Positions 36,322-47,844 of a stretch of 64,000 nt of DNA are shown piece after piece. Below the pieces are notes generated by a model. The model saw nothing but the letters and a program-made list of their open reading frames with translations, made no database searches and was not told the DNA's origin. Origin of the DNA: Microdochium bolleyi. Taxonomy: Eukaryota > Ascomycota > Sordariomycetes > Xylariales > Microdochiaceae. Where the stretch lies: positions 248,001-312,000 of the forward strand of contig KQ964250.1 in the NCBI GenBank assembly GCA_001566295.1, in the 5' to 3' direction. The translations under genes were made by a program, and so were the position numbers. Each line of letters opens with the position of its first letter. The stretch's first letter is position 1.

Positions 36322-36894
36322 ATGGCCAGCTCCCAATATCTCCCGTCCGCAGCCGCCGTGCTCGCCCCGGTTCACCTCCTTTCGTACTCGAGCCTGCTGG
36401 GCATGCAGCTGTGGCAGTCCTTCGCCGTCACAAAGATCACCCACAAGGCCCTGCCCAAGTCGGCATTCACCACCCTCAGCAAGCGCATCTTCCGTGTCTA
36501 CTTCCTCAGCCAGGCCGCTCTCGTCCTCATCACGGCCAGCACCGCTGTGCCGCCGCAGTCGCCGTCCAGCAGCACATCCTCCACCCGCACATGGTTCATC
36601 ACCTTTGCCGTCATGACAGTGTCCTCCGTGCTCAACCTGCTGCTCTGCGAGCCGCAGGCGCGCCAGGCCATGATCGACCGCACCCACCAGGAGACCCGTG
36701 ACGGGCTCAACAAGACCGGGCCACCGCCGCCGCACAACAGCGACCTGCTCGATCTCCCCACGGCCGAGATGCAGGCTGCAAACCGCAGGTTTCGGAGGAC
36801 TCACTTCATGTGCATGCACCTGAACCTCGTCACCCTCGGCGCTACGCTGTTCTGGGGCTGGAAGCTGTCACGTGCGCTTGCCGTTGCGATCTGA
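36322..36894 (+). CDS. TMEM205-like (DUF4149) membrane protein
   Basis: Intronless, 190 residues. Four membrane segments are visible: about 9-30, 55-75 (VYFLSQAALVLITAST), 92-112 (WFITFAVMTVSSVLNLLL) and 165-185. Between the third and fourth comes the family pattern EPQARQAMIDRTHQE, a Pro-rich linker and NRRFRRTHFMCMHLNL. TMEM205 proteins are small polytopic membrane proteins; the human one has been linked to cisplatin resistance, and the fungal role is unknown. The start is the only ATG in frame with a C/A-rich leader (CATCATGGCC). It ends 540 bases from the convergent oxidoreductase. Confidence 0.85.
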   Translation: MASSQYLPSAAAVLAPVHLLSYSSLLGMQLWQSFAVTKITHKALPKSAFTTLSKRIFRVYFLSQAALVLITASTAVPPQSPSSSTSSTRTWFITFAVMTVSSVLNLLLCEPQARQAMIDRTHQETRDGLNKTGPPPPHNSDLLDLPTAEMQAANRRFRRTHFMCMHLNLVTLGATLFWGWKLSRALAVAI

Positions 36895-37431
36895 AACAAG
36901 GTGAAAGCATCACGAGAACATCCCATTGACTGTCGAGAGGTGGTGGGCAGCTGCTACGAGGCTTCTAGAGGAGTTTCAAGGGTCTTGACAGGATGCTGTG
37001 GTCCGCTCTTATTTTATGCTGCGGCGTCTTTGAACAAGAATGTACTGTACATACGCTTACGTTTATAGTGCCTTGGTCATGTGCGTTGCGCCGCGGTGTC
37101 TGAATTCCCGTGCCTGACTCAAAGCTGATAGTTTTCCACCTGCCAAAGGGAAATTCAGATGATACACATACATTTCCGTTACTACGAATGCGTTTTTGAT
37201 ATTTGGTATACTCTAGTTCCGAGTACGAAATTAATTGTGCAATTCTTTTGAGATGTGCCAACGATAAATCCAAGCAGTCCTACGTCAAAATCTCAGGACA
37301 CAGCCCGTTTCACGCAGACCTTGGCAGAGCTCAGATTGCACTTAGACCACGGCACGTACGTCCTTGAAACTGGCAGTGTTGTGCTCAGATGCCTCTTTAT
37401 AGAAACGTTGAATCAATTCTTCCACAGGCAG
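36895..37431. terminator. Convergent 3' region, TMEM205-like and oxidoreductase genes
   Basis: About 540 bases, AT-richer around 37000-37250, holding the 3' untranslated regions of two convergent genes. No gene is seen. Confidence 0.4.
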
Positions 37432-38719
37432 TCACATTCTCACAGTCTGGATCCTGGTACAATTATGTCCCTCGAGCCCCGGTGTCTCCGCAATCCTGAA
37501 CACATACTTGACGGCGCTCGCCCTGCCGTCCCTCAGGTTCTCCAGGCCCTTCTGCACGCCCTCCAGCCCGCCGTGGACGACCTCGTGCGGCTGCGGCCTG
37601 AACCACCGCTCCTGCAGACCCCTCGCGATGTATCGGAAGTACACGTACGCAAAGTCCTCGGCGCCCTTGTGGGCGGCCCCGACGCTCGTAATGTGCTTCT
37701 CCACGTGCGGCGGCATGTCGTCGTACGTCTTGCCCGGCAGGACGAGCGTGATCTTGGCGGAACTACCGGTCTGCCTCGACGGCTGCTTGGCGAGCGCGCC
37801 CCCCAGGTGGATGTAGCTGTCGTGCTCGGCCACGGCGTCGTACGCGTGGTACAGGTTGTCCGCGTGCTCCGGGCCGAGAGCCGCGCGGATGGCCCCCGCG
37901 ACGTCCCCGGAGCGGTAGTCGACGATCGAGTCGCCCTTGCTGCGGTCGATGAGCTGCTCGACGTGCGCGGCCGACTTGCCCGCCACGGCGATGAGCGGGT
38001 GGATGTTGGCGCGCTGGGCGAGCTGCACGGCGTACGCGCCCACGGCGGACGAGGCGCCGTAGACGACGAGCGGGATGGCCGGCTTGGTGGGCGCCCACGG
38101 TGCTGGGAGGGCGAGCTGGTCTGGGTGGAAGAGCCCGATGGCGGCTGTCATGGCGGCCAGGGGGATTGCGGCGGCTTCTGTTGGGGGTGGAACTTTGTCA
38201 GCGGACATCCCAGAGACGAGATCCTCATCGATCTTGATTGAAAGGCACTATTACATACCCTCAAAGCTGATCTCTTTCGGGATGTGGAATGTCGTGTGCT
38301 GCTCAGCGACGGCATACTCGCCGTAGGATCCGTACGGCTTGAGCATCTCGTGGAAGGCGGCGACCCGATCGCCCGGCTTGAACTCAAAGACATTGGTGCC
38401 GACCTCGTGGACGTAGCCGGCAATGTCGTCGCCCTGGTTCAGAGGCTCGGGCAGGAACTTAGGCACCTTCCAGTCCTTCGGGTTCGACCCGCTGACGATG
38501 ACCTTGATGATAACCTGTTTCGGGCCCGGTTTGGGCTTGGGGGTGTCTCGAATCTCGACCTTCGGGCCTACGTAATCCTGCTGTCAGCAGAGTGTTCGGA
38601 GCTGAAGTTCTTGTGACCTCTTGGGAGGATCTAAGTGGCTGCACTCGACGCTCCAGCATCGTAGCAGGCTCTGGTGGTGTAGGCTCATTCTGACCATCGG
38701 CAACGAATCCTTCTTTCAT
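37432..38719 (-). CDS. Zinc-independent MDR oxidoreductase (quinone/enoyl reductase type)
   Basis: Three exons, 38719-38695, 38567-38259 and 38177-37432, joined in phases 1 and 1, give 359 residues. The first junction restores MKEGFVADGPKVEIRDTP, typical of this family start; its donor (GTCAGA) is weak but no other gives a sensible frame. The GroES-like domain (about 1-150) has VSGSNPKDWKVP, QGDDIAGYVHEVG and FKPGDRVAAF. The Rossmann domain has VVYGASSAVGAYAVQLAQ for NAD(P)H. The GHE and Cys ligands of zinc alcohol dehydrogenases are absent, so it is a reductase of the quinone or enoyl type. Many close fungal relatives are stand-alone oxidoreductases, some in secondary-metabolite clusters as trans-enoyl reductases; no such cluster is present here. 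Substrate unknown. It diverges from PEX13. Confidence 0.88.
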
Positions 38720-40520
38720 GGTGAGCTTCGATTTCCCGCACGATGTCCGAATGCTCTTTCTGGTTGAAAGTCCTTTCTAGTTCATGCACGAGAATATGTG
38801 CAGGCTTCTTTCTTTGCTGCTCAGTTTTGATGGTACCCTGACAGTCGGATAACTATACGCGGATCAGTAATGTGTAAGTCGAGTGACGGGACCACGGAGT
38901 TTTGCACGCCCAAGAGCGAGGATATAAGATCAACGAGGACTACTCACATTCACTTGCTGTTCAATGATATCGAGTAAAATAGTAGGTGAATTGAAGCACG
39001 AAACAGTTTGGGTGTTGGGCTTGTTGATTTATACGGCTCGTGCGGGACATGGTCCGCCATCCGCCGTCCCCGAGAAACCCGCTGATCGTGGGCGGGGATC
39101 CATGTCGCAATAATTGGAGATCAATCCCACATCGGCGAGCCTCGAGCTACTTCTGTCATGTTCCGCCACATTTCACATTCGACATGGACAGACGTATTGG
39201 GAAGTCGAGAGAGAAGCAGCGGTTTCTGCAGAGTTCTAGCCACTTTTTTTGCCGTTTCCAGGCTCAGGCTTGTCCTCTGACGAGCCGTCCACAAACGATC
39301 GTGGAAGCATCTTCGTGTTAAGACAAGAAACCACAAAGCTGTCGTCGAAATTGAAGCGCCAACAAACCCTCGGACAATGGAGTCTTTCACGTCTGGGGAG
39401 AACCAACACGGAGTGGCCGCCTCGGGGGGCAGCGTACGCAAACGCAAACGCAAAGGGACAGCACGTTGTATGCAGCACTCCGAACAACAGTTGCTAAAGG
39501 GTTGGTTGATGAGGGACCCTGTTGCAAGAATTACATCATCAACGCCCTTGACGGCCGAGAGAGTGGAGCGACGCCTCCGAGCATGACCGGAGTCTCCTGT
39601 GCTGTCTTTCAACTGGCCACCCCGCGCTTTATTACGTACTGACGAGAAGCACAGTCTTTGGGGACTTCCAGATTGACGCGTGGTGGCCTGTGGGCCAACT
39701 ATTCCTCGACTCCTAGACAGTCCGCTGGAACAAAATGCTTTCGTCCAAGGATTGGTCGCAAACCGCATCCTGACTCCTTATCGGGCGATCGCGAACTTCC
39801 TCGTGCAAACTCTTGATAGTTATTGATGTTGTGGATGCAATAGAACAGGCAGCATCGCAGAGACGGCTGACCACGTCACGTCACGTGGTGGTTCGGACGA
39901 ATCTGCTTCAACTTGTCACTTTGACACTTCCTGCGTCCAGTGGGTGCAGCATGTCAGGAGCAGAAGTGGGAGATTGCCGACCCGACCTGCCGAGGTCCAG
40001 CCAGCGCCACTGCCGCAGAGGCAGGTGTGGCCCGGCTCGTTGCTGCGGCCAGAAGGCACACTGTACCGTCGCCGCGTTAACACCAGGACATTACAGTGCG
40101 AGGTCTTGACAGTTTCCCCGTCACAAGCGTGCAATTGACACCCACTTAGTCAGCCGCGTCGCTCTCGCCGAATCTGGGGAGCATGCCCGAGCCCACTCCA
40201 CTCCAGCCCCGACCCGGCTTTCCAAGCGTTTCTCCTCTTTCCCGTTGCCCTCGCCTCGTCAACAGTCTTGTTCTCCTCATCAAGAACAATCGTCCACTGC
40301 TCGCCATCATCGATTATGCCCATCTGAAGCGACAGCGACACTCGCGACATCTTCGTGCCTGAGTGCATCACCGGTCCTGCAATCGCCACCCACCCGCAGG
40401 CGGGCAGTCTGCGCGGCGCGCCTTGTACCACCAAGTCTCTGGCTGCCTCGGCTCTGACCAACGCGCCCCGTCAACGCCCCCCTGGGCTGCTAGCTGCTCA
40501 TCTCCCCAGTCCCCTCAAAT
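38720..40520. promoter_or_regulatory. Divergent promoter region, oxidoreductase and PEX13
   Basis: 1.8 kb between divergent starts. It contains a short AAACGC repeat (about 39439-39455) and an ACGCGT site near 39676. The last 300 bases are C-rich leader for PEX13. No gene can be supported. Confidence 0.45.
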
Positions 40521-41795
40521 ATGGCATCGCCTCCCAAGCCCTGGGAACGCAACGGCGCCTCTCCTTCCACTACCACAATGGCGACTCCGACCGGCACCTC
40601 CTCGCCCGCCATCCCGACCCTTTCCTCTACCGGCGACAGCTCGCCCATCGTCCCTCCCCGGCCCGACTCTCTCGCAACTACCGTCAACCAGAACGCATCC
40701 GCCTATAGCCGGCTCGGCAACACTGGCTACGGCGCCGCCGGCTACGGTCAGGGCGCCTACGGCTCTGCATATTCGTCGCCGTACTCCAGGATGGGAGGCT
40801 ACGGCGGATACGGAGGCTACGGCGGTATGGGGGGCATGGGTGGCATGGGAGGCATGTACGGCGGTGGCATGTATGGAGGCGGCATGTACGGCGGCATGGG
40901 CGGCATGGGAGGTATGGGTATGGATCCCAACAACCCCAGCTTGACCCAGCGCTTCGGCAACAGCACCCAGGCTACCTTCCAGATGCTTGAGGGCGTCGTT
41001 GGCGCTTTCGGCGGCTTCGCGCAGATGCTCGAGAGCACATACATGGCCACCCACTCCAGCTTCTTCGCCATGGTCTCTGTCGCCGAGCAATTCGGAAACC
41101 TCAGAGACACGCTGGGGTCCGTGTTGGGCATCTTCACTGTGATGCGATGGATCAGGACCCTCATCGCGAAGATCACCGGCCGCCCCCTGCCGGCCGACGC
41201 TGTCGCATTGACACCGGCGGCCTTCGCTCACTTTGAAGGACGGCAGGCTCCTGCGGGACCCAACGGCGCGGCTTCACCAAAGCCCAGCCGCAAGCCCCTT
41301 ATTTTCTTCCTCCTGGCAGCCTTTGGTCTGCCTTACCTCATGAGCAAGGCCATTCGCTCTATAGCTGCGAGCGCCGAGGAGGAGGAGCGGAGAAGAGTCG
41401 AGGCTGCTGGTCAGAACATGGACCCGACAAAGCTCGAGTTCTGCCGTGTTCTGTACGACTTCACCCCCGAGGCGGGCAACGCCACCCAGGGCGTTGACTT
41501 GGCTGTCAAGAAGGGCGACTTCATTGCCGTCTTGAGCAAGACGGATCCTCTCGGCAATCCCAGTGAATGGTGGCGCTGCAGAGCCCGCGACGGCCGCCTC
41601 GGCTACCTCCCTTCGACTTTCCTCGAGACCGCAAGGCGACCTGGCCAGCCCGTCGCCGCCATTAAGGCGCCCATCAGCGAGCCCGACACGTCCCGCACGA
41701 ACTCGATGACCAGCGCCAGCGTGCCGCCTCCGATCAGCGGCAAGATGGGCGATATCTCTGCCGACAGCTTCCAGAAGTCTCAGTTCTACTCCTGA
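40521..41795 (+). CDS. PEX13: Peroxisomal docking protein peroxin-13
   Basis: Intronless, 424 residues. Pex13 is part of the docking complex (Pex13, Pex14, Pex17) that receives the PTS1 receptor Pex5 at the peroxisome membrane. It begins MASPPKPWERNGA, the usual fungal start with KPWE. A Pro/Ser-rich segment and a Gly/Tyr/Met-rich repeat region (about 80-135, MGGYGG and YGGGM units) follow. The Pex13 N-terminal domain (about 145-215; FQMLEGVVGAFGGFAQMLEST) comes next, then a hydrophobic segment (PLIFFLLAAFGLPYLM) and the SH3 domain (about 303-372; ALYDF-like VLYDFTPE, EWWRCR, GYLPSTFLE). The Tyr/Gly-rich domain is of the type shown in other species to form a meshwork that lets cargo through. 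Identification is secure. Confidence 0.96.
   Translation: MASPPKPWERNGASPSTTTMATPTGTSSPAIPTLSSTGDSSPIVPPRPDSLATTVNQNASAYSRLGNTGYGAAGYGQGAYGSAYSSPYSRMGGYGGYGGYGGMGGMGGMGGMYGGGMYGGGMYGGMGGMGGMGMDPNNPSLTQRFGNSTQATFQMLEGVVGAFGGFAQMLESTYMATHSSFFAMVSVAEQFGNLRDTLGSVLGIFTVMRWIRTLIAKITGRPLPADAVALTPAAFAHFEGRQAPAGPNGAASPKPSRKPLIFFLLAAFGLPYLMSKAIRSIAASAEEEERRRVEAAGQNMDPTKLEFCRVLYDFTPEAGNATQGVDLAVKKGDFIAVLSKTDPLGNPSEWWRCRARDGRLGYLPSTFLETARRPGQPVAAIKAPISEPDTSRTNSMTSASVPPPISGKMGDISADSFQKSQFYS
40790..40925 (+). repeat. GGY/GGM coding repeat in PEX13
   Basis: Degenerate 9- to 12-base units encode GGY, GGM and YGGGM. They make the low-complexity region of PEX13 and are prone to length variation. Confidence 0.8.
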
Positions 41796-44700
41796 ATAGG
41801 GCCACCTCATATCGTACCCCGGGTTGGTGAGCGGGCAGCAGAAGCCTGACGGAGTGGCAAGTCGCCGGCGACCGGCAATACGACGCCCCCTTCAGACCGA
41901 TCCGAGCAGATGTCAACACAAGCAGCATAAAAAGCTATAACCATGTAAAAACCTCACCTTGTACAAAGGTACCACTACTATCTTCCTTTACCTCTTGGTA
42001 CATCCACAAAAAGGGTGGAAATCGGGGAAACATCTATATCCGAAGTGGTCTGGGAGCCACGACTGGTAGTGCTCTTCTTGCTTAGCACGGCGTATCTGGC
42101 GTTTGTTGAACAGTGGTGGATGGATCCTGGGCGGTGGTGGACTCAGTACTACACACAATTTTTCTTGACAATGCCATTATTATCAACTCTGCTACAACAC
42201 TGTTCTTTAATATGGTGCTGGCCATGGACTGTGCTTTACGTGTGTCTATATGTATATCCTGTCAGTAGAACTCGTGCCGCGGAGGGTTTGACGAGGTTGG
42301 CTCGCCCCACGTGGGATCTGGCCTTCTTCGCCAATTCTATATTTGTGAAGAAGGGTCTCTCACAGTGCCGCAGCTACTTGGGTCACGCCAAACTGAATCT
42401 CCATCTGCTTGAAATCCGCACGGGTAGTGGCCACAGGTGACGTCTGACTCATCGAGACGTGTTGCTTCTTCTCTGGCGAAAAAGGGACAAGTAGCCAGTC
42501 TGGATGATATAGGACGGAAAGAAAGGAAGGAAGAGACAGCGTAGGTCAATGTCGGGGTACGGGCTTATGCGCATATCGATCTCAACCGGATATATGTTCT
42601 TTCCGAGATCGAGGCGGGCTAGGCCATGGGCATGGCTGGCTTGAAGAATGAGACTTGTAGGGTGAGGTAACGTCTCGTACTTGTACTTGCCCTTACCACT
42701 GCTTCCCCCTGAACCTGCGAGATGGCGAGTTTCGCAACGCACAGTCATCCAGCACACCGGCAAGCCCTCATCGCGGATGCCCGCGTGGATGCCCGCGTGG
42801 ATGGCCACTCGTCCGGGGCATTCACTCTGCGAGCAGTCTTGCTGGCGTAATGGAGCGGGGATTCTAGAGCAGTCGTCGTCGTTGTTGTCGCCGCCTGATC
42901 ATGGCAACACAACCTAGGTTCTCACAGGACAAGACTTCGGGGGAAGGACTAGAAGTGAAGGAGACGTGCCAGACATGAAGATAACGCATGTGTCATCCAG
43001 ACTTTTTGTCAAATCTCCCCTCAAGCATTGCTGGCCACATATGGACCAGATCCTCGGTGCTCGTAAGATACAGGACTGCACGGTGAGACAGCCTACCTCC
43101 CTCATGTATGCGTAGATCGAGAGACGCTGCGGACTCGCTTGTCTCGCCGGGACCCGCGCTCCGCGTTAGACGACGGCAAAGTCTAATTACGTTGCGTACA
43201 TATATGCATGTCTTGAGCGCGCGGAGATGATATTTGCATCGATAGGCCCACGTCTGAGCTGTGAGAGAGTGTCGAAGGGAAGTTGATCACATGGGCGTGG
43301 CAGAAGAGGACATGGTACTGTTCATGTATGTAGGTAGGTATGCATGTATTGTATGCTTGCATGCCGAGGAATACCAGGAGTCGCATAATACTCGAGAGGC
43401 ACTGGAGACGACGCGAGCAAATTTCACGTTCCATCTCGTCGTTCGGTTCAGTGTCCTCCTCATCTCATGGGACCCGATTCCTTGGATGATGTCCGTTCTG
43501 CGTCGTGCAATGTGCTTGCAGCGTGAGACCACAATCTCCCGGGTAACATAACGATGTCTTTGATCGCCCTCGCTAACATCGCGAACACGGAATACCTACC
43601 GTCTCTACAGCGAACTACGAAGTAAAGTGTGGAGTACGGAACATGGTCTGTTTTCTTTTCGTCCAATGTCGCGTCTCCGCGTCTCCGTGCCTGTGTGCCG
43701 AATCCGCGGGCAACAAAAAGAAAAAAAATAAAAGTAACTCCCGGCTCATCATCATGTTGAGACAAGCAGAGGGGGACCAAGGTTTCACGTGCAGCGCTTG
43801 TGCGTCCGGGGAAATGATACCAGGATCGATCGTACTTGCGCCTGCCTCATCTCGACGTTTTGTCTCGAACACTCTCGGATACATGCAAGGTACGGACTCC
43901 CTGTCTCACTCCCTCACTGCCGTCGGTCTTTTGCACGACTTGAGACCGTCGATTTGCGTGTGTCCGAGTGTGCTGAGACAGTGTTAAAAGCGTGCCGCCC
44001 GACGGGTAATTCGAGACCTGTAGGTCCTACATGGCAGATCAGAAGAGGCAGTGACTTGGGACGAATCGGCAGACGTGGCGATAGATCGCGAAGGGCCCGC
44101 CCAGGTGCGACGTACTTGGGTACAGTCCTCGATATCATGCAATGAAATGACAAAAATTCAAAGTAGCTCCGGGAGACTCGGCTCGACCAAGCGAGAATAT
44201 GCCATGAGAGAAGCTTGATGGACGATCTGGACAGGCTTCTTGAGTAAGAATCCATGAGCAGCCTGGAAGACCCATGTAAAAGTATCGCATATGAAAAGCT
44301 TTGGGACTCCACCTTGGGCGCGCAAAATGCTCACATCAACGCCCTAAGAGCAAAGGACTCACGATGGCCTCAAAATATCTCTCAGAGTTCGGGCTAGCTT
44401 TACCCTTATCTCCTCGTGCCAGGCATGCCGAGAATGCTGCCAGGGTCTTGTTGAACACGGTGCATGGATTGGCCGGAGCGGGGGGTGCCATTGGCCGTCG
44501 AGTGGGCGTTGCTGACGGTGTTTGGCAGGCGCCCCCTGTCAAGACCCGAGCGGGCCCTGTCCCTATCAGCCCATAGCGTCAGCCTGTGTGCACCGACACG
44601 AGACGGGAGGTGCAGACGATGCCGGGCAACACGAGAAGCTTGTCAATGTCAGCTCGGCGAGTTGTGCCACGGGCCTGCCAGCTTACGTACAGGTATGCGG

Positions 44701-46454
44701 CAGCCTGGTGGCAGCAGTCGTGCTCGGGCTCGCGCTCTGTGCGCGATGACAGGAGCACGAGCGTGAGGGGATCGTCAGGAACACCCGTCTCAAGTTCTGC
44801 ACGCTTGGAGTAGCGGCCGAGAAGCAAGCCCCGAAAAGGGAAGCCCGGGAGCATCGTCATTTGGGTGCGACGGCGGAGAGCACATTTCCCCTCCGCAATT
44901 GCCTGTCAGCACGGCACCAGCAGCGCATGGGAGACGCCAAGGTTTGTTTCCGACAAGGTCGACAGGGTCGACCCTTGGCTGGCGACCGGGGCCTTGCCGT
45001 GATGCGAGAACGGGCGACGGAGGAGCCGGAGGAGACGATGTGGGATGGCGATGGCCGGGTGCAAAGCTGGAATGCGGGACTGCGTCATTTGCCTAATTGC
45101 TGCAAGTGCGTTGCGCAAACTGCGTGGCCGGGCAACCCTGCGCCGGGAAACGTTACAGCCAGGCCAGCCACGCGTGTGCTCTGGCTGTGTTATTTTTGAG
45201 TTTCCCGCGCTGGCTGGGTTAAAGGTTGGGTTGATTGATGGGAAGGCGCAAGCACCCGACGAGTTGCCAGCCACACCCAAGCCTCTGGCGCATGGCCAGC
45301 TCCGGCCACTTGGTACAACTTGGAACATGCCATTGCACCTGGCGGTTCCAAACTTTTAGGTTGACTGCTGGCTTCTCGCGCTGCCGGCTCGTGATGGTAG
45401 ACGTCAGCACGCCACAGTCTCGTGACAATCCTCCAGCAGTCGTGTCTTGCCGACCGAGAGCACACGCGGCTCCGAGTCAGCCATGCCTGTCGTCCCGCTG
45501 ATCTTTATACACGTTGTGAAATGAGGCTCGGCCTTGGCGGTCTATCTTGGGAGCGACGGCGAGCCACGGCAAGTAAGCAGCCGCAGCAGTCTACAGCATC
45601 GCGATAACAACCTCAGCTGGGTGACGATGCGCCGCCAGCCACAGTCAGATTGTGTACCGCTGGAGGTCTAATAGCCAACAATATTGTAATTAATGAACAA
45701 GCGCGGGCACGGCACAGTGACTGGCCAAGACGAGGGCTCGAAACATGAATGGATAATTTGTGCTCACCCTTAGGCTGAGGCTAAGAGAAGTCCTAGCTTA
45801 GAGAGCGCCACCACCTGGTGGAACGTTGTCTCGCACCAGAGGGCCCCTCCCGCTCTGCAGAGGCTGGCGAGACATTCTAAAGTTGGCCTGCACTGCGTGG
45901 TCCGGCACCTCTGCTGAGCCACGGCGAAACACGCCCGCCCGGCCACGCCGCGGGCTGACTGGCTCACGGCCGGGGACCGAAAACCCTCCTGCACCGTGGG
46001 TTTGGGTGGGTAGTGGTGCATGGCGCACATGCATGGGCTGCTCGACACCTCGACCAGCCCCCCTTGCTTGTCACTGATGGGCCCCATCCGCTATCTTTCT
46101 CACGAACAGCGAGGTAGCCTAGCTCGCGTCCCCGAGTGGGGCCCGGCATCGTGGGCGTTGTCCGCTTCGTTTGTGTTTGTTTCATAAGGGACCGCCCTGG
46201 CACCTTCCCATCCCATCACGGCCCGCTCCTCATATCTGACAGCGTCGTCCTTTGTGTCACTGTCACCTCGACATCTCGTCCGATTCCCGCCAGGTCCACT
46301 CGCTGCCAGCGGCTCACTACAAGCATACAAGAAGACCACCGCCTCTGCTGCCAAGACATCTCGACATCTTCAGAGACTCAAAGTCAGCAACACCAGGCCC
46401 GCCCCACCACCTACGACAGAAACTTCTCTTCTGCACCACAGAGGCACCGCAAAC
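41796..46454. other. 4.7 kb gene-poor gap between PEX13 and the small secreted protein
   Basis: No gene can be supported. The first few hundred bases are PEX13 3' untranslated region; an open frame there (42015-42440) starts with GTG and has no domain. A 13-base direct duplication GATGCCCGCGTGG occurs around 42777-42802. A GTAGGTAGGTA run is near 43329. The last 200 bases (from about 46240) are C/A-rich leader of the next gene. Confidence 0.5.
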
Positions 46455-46779
46455 ATGAAGTTCACCGGCCTCATCACCGCTCTCTTCACCATGGCCACCA
46501 TCGGCCAGGTCGCCCAGGCCTCTCCAGTCGCCTGCACAAGTGTAAGTAGAAACCTGATGCTGTTTATCCCTGTGTCACCCTCACATCCATGTCACGATCT
46601 GCCCACTAACATCTCTCCCTCCCGCCTTACAGGCCAAGCGTGATGCGATATTGCGCGGCGAGCTGGCCGCCGAGGCCTGCTGCCCGTACGGCATATGCCG
46701 CAAGGACGTAGTCGTCGCCATGGCTGAGCGCGGCCAGGCCATCGCCTCCGGCCTGCGATACAACACTGAGAAGATCTGA
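46455..46779 (+). CDS. Small secreted cysteine protein with Kex2-type site
   Basis: Two exons, 46455-46541 and 46633-46779, joined in phase 0 over a 91-base intron (GTAAGT, TACAG), give 77 residues. Residues 1-23 form a clear signal peptide (MKFTGLITALFTMATIGQVAQA) ending AQA|SP. A Lys-Arg pair just after the exon junction (SAKR) could be cut by Kex2, leaving a mature peptide of about 45 residues that contains ACCPYGICRKD, then VVVAMAERG. Four cysteines exist in all, one before and three after the KR pair. I do not recognise the family. A small secreted protein next to a large gap is the usual setting for an effector-like or surface peptide, but that is inference. Confidence 0.75.
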
Positions 46780-47844
46780 TGTCTCCACATCGACTTTCTT
46801 TGCTTGTACGACTTTCTCATGACGCATAGCGACTATGGTGTTTACTCTTTTCTGTTTCCGGGCTTTTACCACTTTTCTTCTTCATGGACTTTCACCGATC
46901 TTCGGCACTTGCCCCGGAGATCTATCCTGCATAGCAATTACGGCGTTCTGCGGAGTTTGCCTGTTACGTCCCGAGCTTCAGCTCAGACGATTTACCCCAC
47001 GAGGAGAAGCTCTCTGTTTGCACTTTCTGTTCGGCATGGAGAGCCGGACATGAGATTGATCACGAGCGACAGAGTCGTACCCTGCGCTTCCGCGGCCTGC
47101 ACTGGTAACTCATCCACTGGATCTGGTGCTATCAGTCGGTGAAAGGCAAGCACGGGCACTCGCCACCTGCCCGCCGACTCATGATGATACACGACCTTCC
47201 CGCCATCGTAGGGGCACTCGCATTCAGCATCCATAAACGATACCACGATCATGTTAGATCTCAAACCTTAGATAGAGCACAAGACATAAACGATCTCAAT
47301 CTTGTTCAATTCACGGCTTGTTTGATACGCGCGATCGAGTGCTCGATTTCAAGAACGGTGTTGGCTGTTCTGTTAACTCATGAGGATAAGTCCCATTTTT
47401 GACTGTGATTGGTCTCAAGCCATCTGCATCTGCATACCTGACTTCGGAACATGGTTTGTAAGGATGTGAAGTCATGATAGTATAAGACAAGCCAGTGTTA
47501 GATATACTCAATTCTTCCACAGTTTGTAACTGAGGTCACTTTCACGAGCGATTTTGCTTGGAGTACGGCACATCATTGCCAAGCCGTTGCAGGGTCTAGC
47601 GTCATTGTCAACTCGAAGCCGAGAGGGCGGCGCTGCCCCACCTCCGCCGTTGACGTCTTGGCGCGCTCTTGTGTAAACGCCGACGCGTCTCCCGAGGGGG
47701 ACTGTTTCCTCGAGCATGACGACAACACCACACTTTTAGCAATCCGGCGCATCCAACCTCGTCCACACCTGCACGCCTGTTGCCATAAACTCCGCGCATG
47801 ACGCGATAGACCGGACTGAGCGATCTCAGCAAGAAGCGCCCATC
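46780..47844. other. Intergenic region upstream of AME1
   Basis: 1.07 kb. T-rich 3' region of the small secreted protein first, then AT-richer DNA. A TACTCCGTAC motif lies just downstream inside AME1 intron 1. No gene is seen. Confidence 0.4.

Noticed and set aside
36322..41795. Possible secondary-metabolite cluster around the MDR oxidoreductase
   Set aside because: No polyketide synthase, NRPS, terpene synthase, P450 or cluster regulator nearby; the neighbours are housekeeping genes.
42015..42440. 141-codon frame with hydrophobic and Trp-rich stretches after PEX13
   Set aside because: Begins with GTG, has no domain, and lies in the PEX13 3' untranslated region.
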